A stretch of 64,000 nucleotides of DNA from Glycocaulis sp051859565 (GCF_051859565.1 NZ_JBHYFK010000003.1:280842-344841), one strand, 5' to 3'. Positions 53,077-62,602 are shown, counted from the stretch's first letter. Notes: generated from the letters alone by a model not told the origin. Translations and numbers: made by a program.

Positions 53077-54762
53077 ATGAGCGTAGCAGCCCGGCTTTTC
53101 GATCAGCACCGTGAAACGCTCGACACCGCACTGAAGGCGGTCCGGACACGCGATCACTGGAGCCCGTTCAAGGAATCGCCGAGCGCAAAACTGCATGGCG
53201 AGGATGCGCCGCGCCTTGGCAAGGCGCGCTTTGACGCCCAGCTCGGCAAGTTTTTCGATCTCGATCAGCCCGGCACGATCGGCACGCTGGGCGCGGAGGT
53301 CTCCCCCTATACGCGTCAGCCCCTTGGCATCACCTATCCCAAATCTGATCCGGCGGCGCTGTTTGCCGCCTCGCGCAAGGCGATGTCCGGCTGGATGAAG
53401 GCCAGCATCGAGGAGCGCGCCGGTATCATCACCGAAATGCTGTTCGCGATGGAGAAGAATGCCTTCGAGAACGCGCATGCCACCATGCACACCGCCGGGC
53501 AGGGCTATGTGATGGCGTTTTCCGGTTCCGGCGCCAACGCGCTCGACCGGGGACTGGAAGCGCTCGTCTACGCCATGAAGGCGATGCAGGACGTGCCGGA
53601 GACCGCCAGCTGGACCAAGCGCTTTCTGGAGCCGGAGCCGGTCAGCCTGAAAAAGCGCTATGTGCGCGTGCCGCTGGGCCCTGCGGTGGTCATCTGCTGT
53701 GCCACCTTCCCCTTGTGGAATGCCTACCCCGCGATGACCGCCAATCTGATGACCGGCAACCCGGTCATCGTGAAGCCCCACCCGACGGGCGTGCTGCCCG
53801 TGGCGATGGCTGTGCGCACCTGCCGCGAGGTGCTGGAGAAGGCGGGCTATGACCCGAACCTCGTTCTCCTGGCTGCAGATGAGCCCCTCGATCAGATCAC
53901 GATAAAGCTGCTGGAGCAGCCGGACTGCCGGATTGTCGATTACACCGGCTCGCAGCGCTTCGGCACCTGGATCGAAAACAACTGCCCCGGCAGGCTCGTC
54001 TTCACCGAGACGGCGGGCTGCAACTCGGTTGTCATCCATTCCGCTAATGATTTTGGGCGCGTGGCGCACACTGTTGCGCGCGCGATGGTGACGTTCGCCG
54101 CCCAAATGTGCACCGCGCCGCAGAATGTGTTCATCTCGCGTTCTGGCGTGCAGACGCCGGACGGCATGATTGCCTATGACGACGCGGTGGAGACGCTGGT
54201 CTCTGCCATCGACAAGATCGCGGGCGACAACACGCTGGGGCCGGCCATCGCCGCCGCCGTGCAGGCCGATGCGACCATCGAGAATGTGGAAGCCATGACG
54301 CGCAAGGGCGAAGCGGAGGGCAATATATTGCGCCGCTCCGGCCCGGTCTCGAACCCGGACTACCCGGATGCGCGCACCGCCAGCCCGGTCCTGATCGAGT
54401 GCGATGCGAAGAATGAGGATTTCTACGGCGAGGAGCGCTTTGGCCCGGTCAGCTTCGTCATCCCGGTGGACAGCGCGGCAGAGGGCGTGCGCCTTGCCAC
54501 CTCGCAGGCCCGCACGCGCGGTGCCATCGCTTCCTATCTGTACTCCACCGATGAAAGCTTCATCGACTCCGCCGAGCCGGACTATCTCGCCGCCGGAGCC
54601 TCGCTCAGCATCAATATCGACCGTGGCATGCCGATGAACTTTATGGGCGCGTATTCCGACTATCACGTCACCGGGCTCAATCCCGCGGGCAATGCCAGCC
54701 TGACGGATCTGGCTTTCGTCGCACCCCGCTTTCGCGTCGTGCAGATGCGCCGGCCCGGCTGA
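53077..54762 (+). CDS. paaN: PaaN-type aldehyde dehydrogenase
   Basis: The 561-residue product belongs to the aldehyde dehydrogenase superfamily in the PaaN group. The NAD-site region GPAVVICCATFPLWNAYPA, the VKPHPTG loop and catalytic Cys345 in AAQMCTAPQNVF support this. The length and N-terminus (LFDQHRETLDTALKAVRTRDHWSPF) match PaaN of the short, single-domain type. No other paa genes (paaABCDE, paaG, paaZ) are nearby, so it may oxidise a different aldehyde. It has a good ribosome site (CCGGAGG). Confidence 0.85.
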   Translation: MSVAARLFDQHRETLDTALKAVRTRDHWSPFKESPSAKLHGEDAPRLGKARFDAQLGKFFDLDQPGTIGTLGAEVSPYTRQPLGITYPKSDPAALFAASRKAMSGWMKASIEERAGIITEMLFAMEKNAFENAHATMHTAGQGYVMAFSGSGANALDRGLEALVYAMKAMQDVPETASWTKRFLEPEPVSLKKRYVRVPLGPAVVICCATFPLWNAYPAMTANLMTGNPVIVKPHPTGVLPVAMAVRTCREVLEKAGYDPNLVLLAADEPLDQITIKLLEQPDCRIVDYTGSQRFGTWIENNCPGRLVFTETAGCNSVVIHSANDFGRVAHTVARAMVTFAAQMCTAPQNVFISRSGVQTPDGMIAYDDAVETLVSAIDKIAGDNTLGPAIAAAVQADATIENVEAMTRKGEAEGNILRRSGPVSNPDYPDARTASPVLIECDAKNEDFYGEERFGPVSFVIPVDSAAEGVRLATSQARTRGAIASYLYSTDESFIDSAEPDYLAAGASLSINIDRGMPMNFMGAYSDYHVTGLNPAGNASLTDLAFVAPRFRVVQMRRPG

Positions 54763-54805
54763 GGCCTGACGCGGTTTTTGCGCCACACTCGCTGCGAACA
54801 CGACG

Positions 54806-54825
54806 GTTTCTTTAACAAAGTGACC
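54806..54825 (+). promoter_or_regulatory. Shared 20-base motif before the TonB receptor
   Basis: GTTTCTTTAACAAAGTGACC lies about 103 bases before the receptor ATG. Eighteen of 20 bases recur at 58280-58299 before the nitronate monooxygenase operon, including an unbroken 13-base block TAACAAAGTGACC. The tandem-HxlR gene between them is the obvious candidate regulator. Confidence 0.65.
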
Positions 54826-54927
54826 TTGAGTTAGTTCGTTTATTGAAGTTATGGTGTGTCCGATACGGTGATGCAGGCGATTCCGTCGGCCTTGCCGGAA
54901 TCCAAAAGACATACAGGGGAGGTTCAA

Positions 54928-57132
54928 ATGAACAGATCAAAAGCGTGGCTACGCTTGTCTGTCGGTGCCATGGCACTGACCGGCGCGCTGGCCTCGGCGG
55001 GCACCGCGATTGCGCAGTCCGCCGAAATCATCACTGTGACGGCCCAGCGCCGCGAGCAGTCAGTACAGGACGTGCCGGTCGCCGTAACTGCGTTCAGCGC
55101 GGCTGACTTGCGCGATTCGTCCATTGCGGGCGTTGAGGGCATTGCCGAGCGTACGCCTGGCTTCACCATGACCAGGTTCAATATCGGTGAGCCGCAGCTT
55201 TACATTCGCGGCATCGGCTCCACGTCCGATTCCGCTGCGGGCGATCCGTCTGTCGCCGTGTCCATCGACGAGGTCTATATCGGCCGGGCCGGTGGCGGCG
55301 CCCTCAGCTTCTTTGATATCGAGCGCGTGGAAGTGCTGCGCGGGCCGCAAGGCACGCTCTATGGCCGCAACGCGGCTGGCGGCGCGGTGAACATCATCTC
55401 GGCCCGCCCGGACGCCACCCAGTCCTTTGGCGAGTTCACCTTCGGCTATGGCGATTATAATGACCGCCTTGTCAGCGCTGTTCTGAACGGCCCGCTGGGT
55501 GAGGGCGCTGCCGGGCGTCTGGCCTTCCTCTATCAGGCCAATGACGGCTACTCCGAAAGCGTGCCCTCGGGCGCAGACCTTGGCGGTTCAAGCACTTGGG
55601 GTGTTCGTGGTGCCATCAGCTGGGATGCAGGCAACTGGAGCTTCCTGGCGCAGGCCGATTATGCGCGTGACGAGACTGACGGTCAGGCCCGTGTTCCGGT
55701 CGTTGGCCCGAACACTAACCCGGCGTTTATCGGCCTGATAGGTGCCATCCGTGCCGGCCTCAATGAACGCCAGAGCTTCTCTGATCCCTCCACGTTCCAG
55801 GAGCGCGACAGCTGGGGCTTTCTTTTCCGTGCCGACACAACATTCGGCGACATGGATTTCACCTCGCTGACCTCCTATCGCGGTCTTGAATTCTCGTGGT
55901 TTGATGATCTGGGCGGTCTGCCCGTGCCGCCCTATGTGCTGCGCGTCGAAGACATCAACGAAGACAAAGCCTGGCAGTTCACGCAGGAATTCCGCCTGTC
56001 GCGCACGCTCGGCAATGGCGCCTTCTGGGTGGCCGGCCTCTACCTCTTCCATGAGGAAGTAGACCGCAATGAGCGCTTCATCGTCGATGCCCGCGCTCCG
56101 CTGCCCGTGATTGCATCCGGTGATGTGACTTTCTTCCAGGAAGCCACGAACCAGTCTGCTGCGGTGTTTGCCCAGCTGACCATGCCGCTGGCCGACACGC
56201 TGAACCTGACCGTCGGTGGCCGACTGACCTATGACTCCAAGGAAATCTTCGCACGCGGCGTAGACAATGCGACGCCGGGCGGACCTTTCCCGGGTATCCC
56301 GCTTGGCCCGCCCCCTGGCGTCGCCTATCCGGCAGGCGCATCGGGCAGCGAAAGCTGGACCGAGCCGACCTGGCGTCTCGCACTGGACTGGCAGGCATCG
56401 GACAATGTGATGCTCTACGCATCCTATGACCGGGGCTACAAGTCCGGCCTCTATCCCAGCCAGGCGCAAAGCGCGGTGCAGGCGACGACTGCGCTCGACC
56501 CTGAAATTCTCGACAATTTCGAGATCGGGATGAAGTCGACCTTCGCGGAAGGCCGGGGCATCTTCAACCTGGCGGCGTTCTACACCGACTATCAGAGCCT
56601 GCAGGTCTATGAGCTGCTGGGGCTGGCACTATCGACCTCGAACGCGGATGCGGAGATCAGGGGCGTGGAGGCCGAGTTTGCCTTCCAGGCCAATGACTAC
56701 TTCCAGTTCGGTGGTTCCTACGCGTATCTCGATGCGCAGTACACCACCGATGCGGTCTCCAATCTCGGTGTGCTGCCCTATAACGGCAACCAGCTGACCC
56801 GCTCGCCGGAGCACCAGTACAATGTCTATGCGGCGCTGACGGTGCCGGTTGGAACAGGTACGGCGCGTGCGCGCGTCGACTATAACTGGACGGGGGATTA
56901 TTTCTTCGATCCGTCCAATGCGCCTGAAACGCTGGTGGAATCTTACGGTACGGTGGATGCCCGGCTGAGCTGGGGACCGGACAACGCCAACTGGGACATC
57001 TCGCTGTGGGGCCGCAACCTCACCGACGAGCTCTATCCGAGCCACATCATCAAGAACCTCGATATCGGGTTCACGGTGTTCGCGCCGCCGCGCACATTCG
57101 GCGCGCAGTTCCGGATGCGTCTGGGCGGCTAG
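54928..57132 (+). CDS. TonB-dependent outer membrane receptor
   Basis: The 734-residue product starts from ATG 54928 with a strong GGGGAGG site. A signal peptide ends near GTAIA-QSAEI. A TonB-box-like stretch (EIITVTAQRREQSVQDVPVA) leads into the plug domain with the conserved IRGIGSTSDS and VEVLRGPQGTLYGRNAAGGAVNI. A long 22-strand barrel ends in FGAQFRMRLGG. The substrate is probably a large hydrophobic or aromatic compound, judged from the catabolic neighbours; this is inference. Confidence 0.94.
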   Translation: MNRSKAWLRLSVGAMALTGALASAGTAIAQSAEIITVTAQRREQSVQDVPVAVTAFSAADLRDSSIAGVEGIAERTPGFTMTRFNIGEPQLYIRGIGSTSDSAAGDPSVAVSIDEVYIGRAGGGALSFFDIERVEVLRGPQGTLYGRNAAGGAVNIISARPDATQSFGEFTFGYGDYNDRLVSAVLNGPLGEGAAGRLAFLYQANDGYSESVPSGADLGGSSTWGVRGAISWDAGNWSFLAQADYARDETDGQARVPVVGPNTNPAFIGLIGAIRAGLNERQSFSDPSTFQERDSWGFLFRADTTFGDMDFTSLTSYRGLEFSWFDDLGGLPVPPYVLRVEDINEDKAWQFTQEFRLSRTLGNGAFWVAGLYLFHEEVDRNERFIVDARAPLPVIASGDVTFFQEATNQSAAVFAQLTMPLADTLNLTVGGRLTYDSKEIFARGVDNATPGGPFPGIPLGPPPGVAYPAGASGSESWTEPTWRLALDWQASDNVMLYASYDRGYKSGLYPSQAQSAVQATTALDPEILDNFEIGMKSTFAEGRGIFNLAAFYTDYQSLQVYELLGLALSTSNADAEIRGVEAEFAFQANDYFQFGGSYAYLDAQYTTDAVSNLGVLPYNGNQLTRSPEHQYNVYAALTVPVGTGTARARVDYNWTGDYFFDPSNAPETLVESYGTVDARLSWGPDNANWDISLWGRNLTDELYPSHIIKNLDIGFTVFAPPRTFGAQFRMRLGG

Positions 57133-57159
57133 TTCTCTAGTGGGATGACGCAAGACGGG

Positions 57160-57187
57160 AAGGGCGGTGCCGCAAGGCGCCGCCCTT
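57160..57187. terminator. Bidirectional hairpin between TonB receptor and HxlR genes
   Basis: AAGGGCGGTGCC and GGCGCCGCCCTT pair around GCAA with one mismatch. The stem is GC-rich but the T-tract is weak on both sides. It lies between two converging genes and probably ends both. Confidence 0.65.
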
Positions 57188-57229
57188 TCCTGTTTCAGAC
57201 CATCCGTTCCAGCCTGCCCTTGCGCTTGT

Positions 57230-58198
57230 TCACTGCGCCGCGCTGATTGCAGCGCGTTCGCTGGCCGACAGGGCAGGGACGGGGCGCACGCTGCGCGCAT
57301 CGATCTCCTCGCCGGTCACCGCATTGCGCAGGACCGGCAGGACCGGCTTTCCTGTGGTCTGGGAAATCAGTTCGACGGGCAGCTTGCCCGGTTCGCACAT
57401 CCAGCGTGCGCCCCAGGCAAAGAACGCCAATACGGTGGGGTAGAGCGCCCGGCCGCGTTCGGTAAGCACATACTCAAAGCGCTCCGGGCGCATCTGGTAG
57501 CGCTTGCGGGCGAGGATCCCGTGAGACACGAGGCCGTCCAGCCGGTCCGCGAGCACGCTGGTCGATACATCGAGCGTCTTCAGAAAGTCGTCATAGCGCC
57601 GCACCCGGTAAAAGCAGGCCGCCAGCACCAGATTGGTCCAGTAATCGCCGAACAGCTCGATGCCCAGCTCGATGGGTTTGCCGCTGGCGCGCATGGCAGG
57701 CTGGACCTTCCTCCGGCGCATCTCTTTCAGGGCCGGGGCCTGACCGGGCACCGGGCCAGGACGGGGCATGACATCGCCGGGCAGGATGGGGGCTTTGGGG
57801 TCTTCGCCGGCCATGACCGGCTCCACCGCGACGGAGCCGTCCCGCAGGACCAGACGTATCGCGCGGGAAGGATCGGAGCGCGGCGACCAGTCCTGCTCCC
57901 AGAAAATCAGCATGATGGCGACGCCGTATAGGTCGCGCCCCATGGCCGTGAGCACGTATTCAAAGCGGTCCGGGCGGGACTGGTACTGCCTGCGTGACAG
58001 CAGCCCTGCATCGGTCAGGGTTTTCAGCCGCCGGGCGAGAACAGACCGCGCAATCGCCAGCCGGTCCAGCCAGTCATCGAAGCGGCGCGCACCACGGAAC
58101 GCCTCGCGCAGAATCAGCATGGTCCACGCCTCGCCTACCACATCCATGGCGTGGGAAACGGGGTTGTTCTGAATCATCTGCTTGAGCCGGGAGTCCAT
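57230..58198 (-). CDS. Tandem HxlR-type transcriptional regulator
   Basis: The 322-residue product carries two HxlR winged-helix domains in one chain, each with a nearly regular repeat. The first (residues about 10-110) has AWTMLILREAFRGARRFDDW and SVLARRLKTLTDAGLLSRRQ. The second (about 175-275) has WTNLVLAACFYRVRRYDDFL and SVLADRLDGLVSHGILARKR. HxlR proteins normally dimerise from single domains, so this is a covalent dimer. It is divergent from the monooxygenase operon and lies between both shared motifs. Confidence 0.9.
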   Translation of the reverse strand: MDSRLKQMIQNNPVSHAMDVVGEAWTMLILREAFRGARRFDDWLDRLAIARSVLARRLKTLTDAGLLSRRQYQSRPDRFEYVLTAMGRDLYGVAIMLIFWEQDWSPRSDPSRAIRLVLRDGSVAVEPVMAGEDPKAPILPGDVMPRPGPVPGQAPALKEMRRRKVQPAMRASGKPIELGIELFGDYWTNLVLAACFYRVRRYDDFLKTLDVSTSVLADRLDGLVSHGILARKRYQMRPERFEYVLTERGRALYPTVLAFFAWGARWMCEPGKLPVELISQTTGKPVLPVLRNAVTGEEIDARSVRPVPALSASERAAISAAQ

Positions 58199-58269
58199 GG
58201 TGCCACTAGAACCGATGGTTTTGCATTACGCAAACATCGTTGCGGGGGTTGAGGCAGCCGTCGAAAACA

Positions 58270-58299
58270 GTTAGCGTCAGTTTCGCTAACAAAGTGACC
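58270..58299 (+). promoter_or_regulatory. Operator-like palindrome and shared motif before the monooxygenase operon
   Basis: The perfect inverted repeat GTTAGCG-N7-CGCTAAC (58270-58290) overlaps GTTTCGCTAACAAAGTGACC (58280-58299). The second element recurs before the TonB receptor. Its position in the gap between divergent genes fits a HxlR operator controlling both directions. Confidence 0.65.
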
Positions 58300-58340
58300 A
58301 TGCTCCCATGCGTGGCAATGCAAACGAAAAAGGCCGACAC

Positions 58341-59321
58341 TTGAACCGCTTGCCCGATACAATCACTCGCCGCCTGCGTCTGCCTCTGGTAGCCGCGCCG
58401 ATGTTTCTTGTGTCCGGGCCGGACATGGTGCTGGCCGCGTGCCGGTCGGGTGTCATCGGCTCGTTTCCGGGTCCGAACTGCCGCACGATCGAAGATGTTG
58501 AAGCGTGGATGAAGACCATCGCTGAGGCGCTGACCGAAGAGGATGCGCCCTGGGCTTTCAACATGGTTTGCCATTCTTCCTATCCGCGGTTCGATGCGGA
58601 ACTGGAGCTGGTGAAGAAATACCAGCCACCCATCGTCATCACGGCGCTTGGCGGCCCGCAACGCGTTGTGGAAGCGGTTCACAGCTATGGCGGGCTGGTG
58701 TTTGCCGATGTGAACTCGGTGGAGTTCGCGGCGAAGGCTGCAGCGACCGGCGTGGACGGTCTGGTGCTGGTGTGCGCCGGAGCGGGCGGCCATACGGGCA
58801 TGGTGGCCAATGTCGCCTTCATTGAAGCGGTGCGCCAGTTTTTTGACGGTATCATTGCCGTCGCGGGGGGCATCTCGACAGGACGCGGCATCCGCGCTGC
58901 CGAGGCGATGGGCGCGGATCTGGCCTATATGGGCACCGCCTTCATCCCGGCCGAGGAGAGCCTGGCTCATCCTGATTACAAGGACATGGTGGTGCGCTCC
59001 GGCGCGTCCGACATTGTTGTGTCGGCCTCCGTCACCGGCGTGCCGGCAAGCTGGCTTAAGGAAAGTCTGAGACGCTCGGGGCTCGACCCGGAAAACCTGC
59101 CTGAAAAGGGCAAGGTGCAGTTCGATGACCCCTCCCAGATACTCAAGGGCTGGAAAGATGTCTGGTCGGCCGGGCAGGGGGTTGGCGCGGTAAACGCGGT
59201 GGAGCCGCTGGGCAGCATCGTCGCCCGTCTCGCCCGTGAATACACAACACACGAACTGGGGGCCGTCTCGCCCCCTCATGGTCTGGAAAGGAGTGCTCGT
59301 GATGAACGCCCCGGTGCCTGA
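58341..59321 (+). CDS. Nitronate monooxygenase-like flavoprotein
   Basis: The product has about 326 residues and belongs to the nitronate monooxygenase/2-nitropropane dioxygenase (TIM-barrel FMN) family. RLRLPLVAAPMFLVSGPDMV, GLVLVCAGAGGHTG and AVAGGISTGRGIRAAEAMGADLAYMGTAF are family words. The TTG at 58341 (MNRLPD) is preferred, with AAAAAGG ahead of it. ATG 58308 lies nine bases after the operator-like motif and has no site. Many members are general enoyl or nitro-compound oxidoreductases, so the substrate is open. It overlaps the carotenoid-oxygenase start. Confidence 0.88.
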   Translation: MNRLPDTITRRLRLPLVAAPMFLVSGPDMVLAACRSGVIGSFPGPNCRTIEDVEAWMKTIAEALTEEDAPWAFNMVCHSSYPRFDAELELVKKYQPPIVITALGGPQRVVEAVHSYGGLVFADVNSVEFAAKAAATGVDGLVLVCAGAGGHTGMVANVAFIEAVRQFFDGIIAVAGGISTGRGIRAAEAMGADLAYMGTAFIPAEESLAHPDYKDMVVRSGASDIVVSASVTGVPASWLKESLRRSGLDPENLPEKGKVQFDDPSQILKGWKDVWSAGQGVGAVNAVEPLGSIVARLAREYTTHELGAVSPPHGLERSARDERPGA

Positions 59322-60789
59322 GTCCAATAACGGTATGGAGCGCGACGCCCCGTCATGGCTCGCCAATATCGACAATGCTTATCTGCGCGGCCTTTACGCG
59401 CCGGTCGCCCATGAGACGACAGCCAATGAGCTGAAGGTCATTGGTGAAATTCCGGCTGATCTGTGCGGTGCCTATATGCGCAACGGGCCGAACCAGGTCT
59501 ATGCGCCCAAATCCAAGCATCACTGGTTTGACGGTGACGGCATGGTCCACACCATCGCCTTCAAGGACGGCAAGGCGAGCTATCGCTCCCGTTTTGTCCA
59601 GACTGCACACTTCAAGGCGAATGCCGCACGGGGTGAGGAGCAATGGCCGGGCTATATGGGCCATCCTGATCCCAACGCCCCTCCGGGTGCGGGTTCTGAT
59701 GGCTGGCTGAAGGATTCGGGCAATACCGACCTCATCCTGCATAATGGCGAGGTGCTGGCGCTGTGGTATCAGGCGGGCGTGCCCATCCGCCTTGATCCGG
59801 CGACGGGCGACACGCTGGGTGAGCAGACCTGGGGCGGCGCACTGACCCGTCAGGTTTCCGCCCACGCCAAGACCGATCCGGTGACGGGCGAGCTTTTCTT
59901 CTTCGATTACAACACCAAGCCGCCCTACATGACCTATCACGTCGTCTCGCGGGAGGGTCAGATGATCCGCAATGTGCCCATCGACGTGCCGGGCCCGCGC
60001 CTGCCGCACGACATGGCGATGACGGAAAACTATGCGATCCTGCACGATCTGCCGCTGTTCTGGGATCCCGAGCTTTTGCCGCGCGGCATCCACAAGGTGA
60101 CTTTCTATCCCGACATGCCGTCACGCTTCGGCGTGATCCCGAAATACGGCAATGAAGGTGATGTGCGCTGGTTCGAGGCCGAGCCCTGCTACATCTACCA
60201 TGTCACCAATGCGTGGGAGGAGGGCGACTGGATCGTCATGGAGGGCTGCCGGGTGACCGAGCCATGCCCGCCCTCAAAGCCCGGTCAGGGCATGTATTCG
60301 CGCATGATGGCCTTCCTGCTCCTGAAGGCGCGCTTTCACCGCTGGAAGTTCAACCTGAAAACGGGCGAAACCCGCGAGGAATGGCTGGACGACCGCAACG
60401 CCGAGTTCCCGACCGTCAACATGGACGTGGCCGGGCGCAAGTCGCGCTATTCCTACCACGTCTCCATCCCGACCAATCGCGAGACGATGGTGTTTGACGG
60501 GCTGATCAAGTTCGACACCAGGACCGGCTCGTCGCAGAGCCTGAAGTTCAAGGATGGCTGGTACGGGTCTGAAAGCCCGTTCGCGCCGCGCCTCAACTCC
60601 AATGGCGATGAAGATGACGGGTATCTCATCACCTTCATCACGAACGAGGTGGACGGGCAGTCGGAGTGCCATATCATCGACGCCAAGGATATTCAGGCGG
60701 GTCCTGTCGCCCGTGTCATCCTGCCTGCGCGCGTGCCACCCGGTTTCCACTCCACATGGGTGCCGGGAACCGAGATGGGCTGGGCCTGA
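59302..60789 (+). CDS. Carotenoid-cleavage-oxygenase family protein
   Basis: The product has 495 residues from ATG 59302, with GGAAAGGAG about 12 bases upstream. It is a seven-bladed-propeller iron enzyme of the carotenoid/lignostilbene oxygenase family, which cleaves C=C bonds to aldehydes. The four iron histidines are His188 (QVSAHAKTD), His236 (RLPHDMAMT), His300 (CYIYHVTNAWE) and His483 (PGFHSTWVPG), at normal spacing. No signal peptide is present, so it is cytoplasmic or membrane-associated. Its substrate, carotenoid or stilbene, is unknown. Confidence 0.92.
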   Translation: MNAPVPESNNGMERDAPSWLANIDNAYLRGLYAPVAHETTANELKVIGEIPADLCGAYMRNGPNQVYAPKSKHHWFDGDGMVHTIAFKDGKASYRSRFVQTAHFKANAARGEEQWPGYMGHPDPNAPPGAGSDGWLKDSGNTDLILHNGEVLALWYQAGVPIRLDPATGDTLGEQTWGGALTRQVSAHAKTDPVTGELFFFDYNTKPPYMTYHVVSREGQMIRNVPIDVPGPRLPHDMAMTENYAILHDLPLFWDPELLPRGIHKVTFYPDMPSRFGVIPKYGNEGDVRWFEAEPCYIYHVTNAWEEGDWIVMEGCRVTEPCPPSKPGQGMYSRMMAFLLLKARFHRWKFNLKTGETREEWLDDRNAEFPTVNMDVAGRKSRYSYHVSIPTNRETMVFDGLIKFDTRTGSSQSLKFKDGWYGSESPFAPRLNSNGDEDDGYLITFITNEVDGQSECHIIDAKDIQAGPVARVILPARVPPGFHSTWVPGTEMGWA

Positions 60790-60898
60790 CCGGCCACAGC
60801 CAGACATAAGACCAGTGCCCTGCCTGAACGCGCCCTGTGGCATGAGGCGCGGGGCAGGGCATAATGACTTTTCTGACAGGCTTGGGGAGGCAGACTGC

Positions 60899-62602
60899 AT
60901 GAAACTCGCACCGCCGAAAAAGATCGCCAGCTATCGCAAGCAAGGCTGGTGGGGCGATGACACCTTCTATGATGTGTTTCTTCAGGCTGCCGCAAAGCGT
61001 CCCCAGGCTCTGGCCGCGATCGATCCGCCCGACCGTGAAGCGCTGACGGGACGCAAGCCGCGCCGTCTGGTGTGGGCTGATCTGGCGGACGAGGTTGAGC
61101 GCACAGCAGCGGCACTCAGCGGTCAGGGGCTGGTCAAGGGCGACCGCGTGGTCATGCAGATGCCCAACGTGGTCGACACGCTCTCGATCTATCTGGCCTG
61201 CGCCAAGCTAGGGATCATCCTCAGCCCCGTGCCGGTCCAGTATGCCGGCCATGAATTGCGCCATGCGATGGATGCAGTGCGTCCGCGCGCCTTCATTGCC
61301 TCCAGAATGTTCAAGGACCGCGAGCTGGCGCGCGGCTGCAAGGCGGTGGCTGGCGACCGTGCCAAGGTGCTGTCGATGGATGGCGGCGGGGACGGGCTGG
61401 TCGATTTCTCTGCCGAGATCAGCCGCGCTAACACCCGCAAGGGCCCGTTCGGCCTGGGCGGCGCTGTCGCCAAGCAGAAGGGCGAGGCCGACGATTGCTT
61501 CACCATTTGCTGGACCTCCGGCACGACAGGGGTGCCCAAGGGCGTGCCCCGCTCCCACAATCACTGGCTGGCCATCGGCCCGGCCACGTATCACGGCATG
61601 GCCATCCAGCCCCACGACGTGCTTTTGAACCCGTTCCCGATGACGAATATGGCGGCCATTGGCGGCATGTTCGTCTCCTGGCTCCTGAGCGAAGGCACGC
61701 TGGTTCTCCACCACCCGTTCGACCTGCCGGTTTTCCTCAAGCAGCTGGTCACCGAGAAGGTAACGGCGACGATTGCGCCGCCGGCGGTGCTCACCATGCT
61801 CCTCAAGCAGGAGGGCATGCTGGACCAGTTTGACCTGTCCAGGCTGCGCGTGATCGGTTCGGGATCTGCGCCGCTATCGGAGTTCATGGTCGCGGGCTGG
61901 CAGAAGCGCGGCGTGGAGATCGTCAACCTGTTCGGGTCCAATGAGGGCATTTCGCTGTGCTCAGGGCCCGGTGATGTGCCCGATCCCGCCTTGCGGGCGA
62001 CGGCCTTCCCGCGTTTCGGATACAAGGGCGCACATTTCGCCAACCCCATGCATGCGCGCATCGAGACCAAGCTGGTGTCGATCGAGACCGGACAGGAAGT
62101 GACCCAGCCCGGCGAGGATGGCGAGCTGCTGGTGCGCGGCCCGTCAGTGTTCGAGGGATATTGGGGCTCTACCGCCGCCGAGCAGAAAGAAGTGTTCGAC
62201 GCTGACGGCTATTTCCGCACCGGCGATCTGTTTCAGATATCTGCTGAGGATCAGGCCTTCTTCAGCTTCCGGGGCAGGGCCAAGGACATCATCATCCGCG
62301 GCGGCGTGAATATTTCGGCGGCCGAGCTGGACACCCTGCTCGAGGGACATCCCAAGCTGACCGAGGCGGCCGTGTTTGGCATGCCCGACGAGGTGATGGG
62401 CGAGCGCATCTGGGTTGCCGCCGTCCCCAAAGAGGACGGAACGGTGACGCTCGAAGAGATCGTCGAATTCCTCAAGGCCAAGGAAATCGCCAACTTCAAA
62501 CTGCCTGAACAGCTCATCATCGTCGACGCTCTGCCACGAAACCCGCTGAACAAGGTCCTGCGCTGGCGTCTGGTCGAAATCGCGAAGGAAAAGCACGCAT
62601 GA
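60899..62602 (+). CDS. AMP-forming acyl-CoA ligase (second)
   Basis: The 567-residue product starts from ATG 60899 with a strong GGGGAGG site; open sequence to the left is in the previous gene. TICWTSGTTGVPKGVPRSHN is the P-loop-like motif, LFGSNEGISL the A5-type region, and GYFRTGDLFQ with GRAKDIIIRGGVNISAAELD the later motifs. The C-terminal lysine is in PRNPLNKVLRW. It would turn the acid made from the oxygenase product into a CoA ester. It overlaps the thiolase start by four bases. Confidence 0.9.
   Translation: MKLAPPKKIASYRKQGWWGDDTFYDVFLQAAAKRPQALAAIDPPDREALTGRKPRRLVWADLADEVERTAAALSGQGLVKGDRVVMQMPNVVDTLSIYLACAKLGIILSPVPVQYAGHELRHAMDAVRPRAFIASRMFKDRELARGCKAVAGDRAKVLSMDGGGDGLVDFSAEISRANTRKGPFGLGGAVAKQKGEADDCFTICWTSGTTGVPKGVPRSHNHWLAIGPATYHGMAIQPHDVLLNPFPMTNMAAIGGMFVSWLLSEGTLVLHHPFDLPVFLKQLVTEKVTATIAPPAVLTMLLKQEGMLDQFDLSRLRVIGSGSAPLSEFMVAGWQKRGVEIVNLFGSNEGISLCSGPGDVPDPALRATAFPRFGYKGAHFANPMHARIETKLVSIETGQEVTQPGEDGELLVRGPSVFEGYWGSTAAEQKEVFDADGYFRTGDLFQISAEDQAFFSFRGRAKDIIIRGGVNISAAELDTLLEGHPKLTEAAVFGMPDEVMGERIWVAAVPKEDGTVTLEEIVEFLKAKEIANFKLPEQLIIVDALPRNPLNKVLRWRLVEIAKEKHA

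Noticed and set aside
53038..54927. 629-codon open frame opposite paaN
   Set aside because: Composition is His/Gly/Arg-rich with no domain. The paaN frame on the plus strand is unambiguous.
60554..60898. N-terminal extension of the second acyl-CoA ligase
   Set aside because: It runs inside the oxygenase gene in another frame. The ATG at 60899 has a strong ribosome site and a normal family start.
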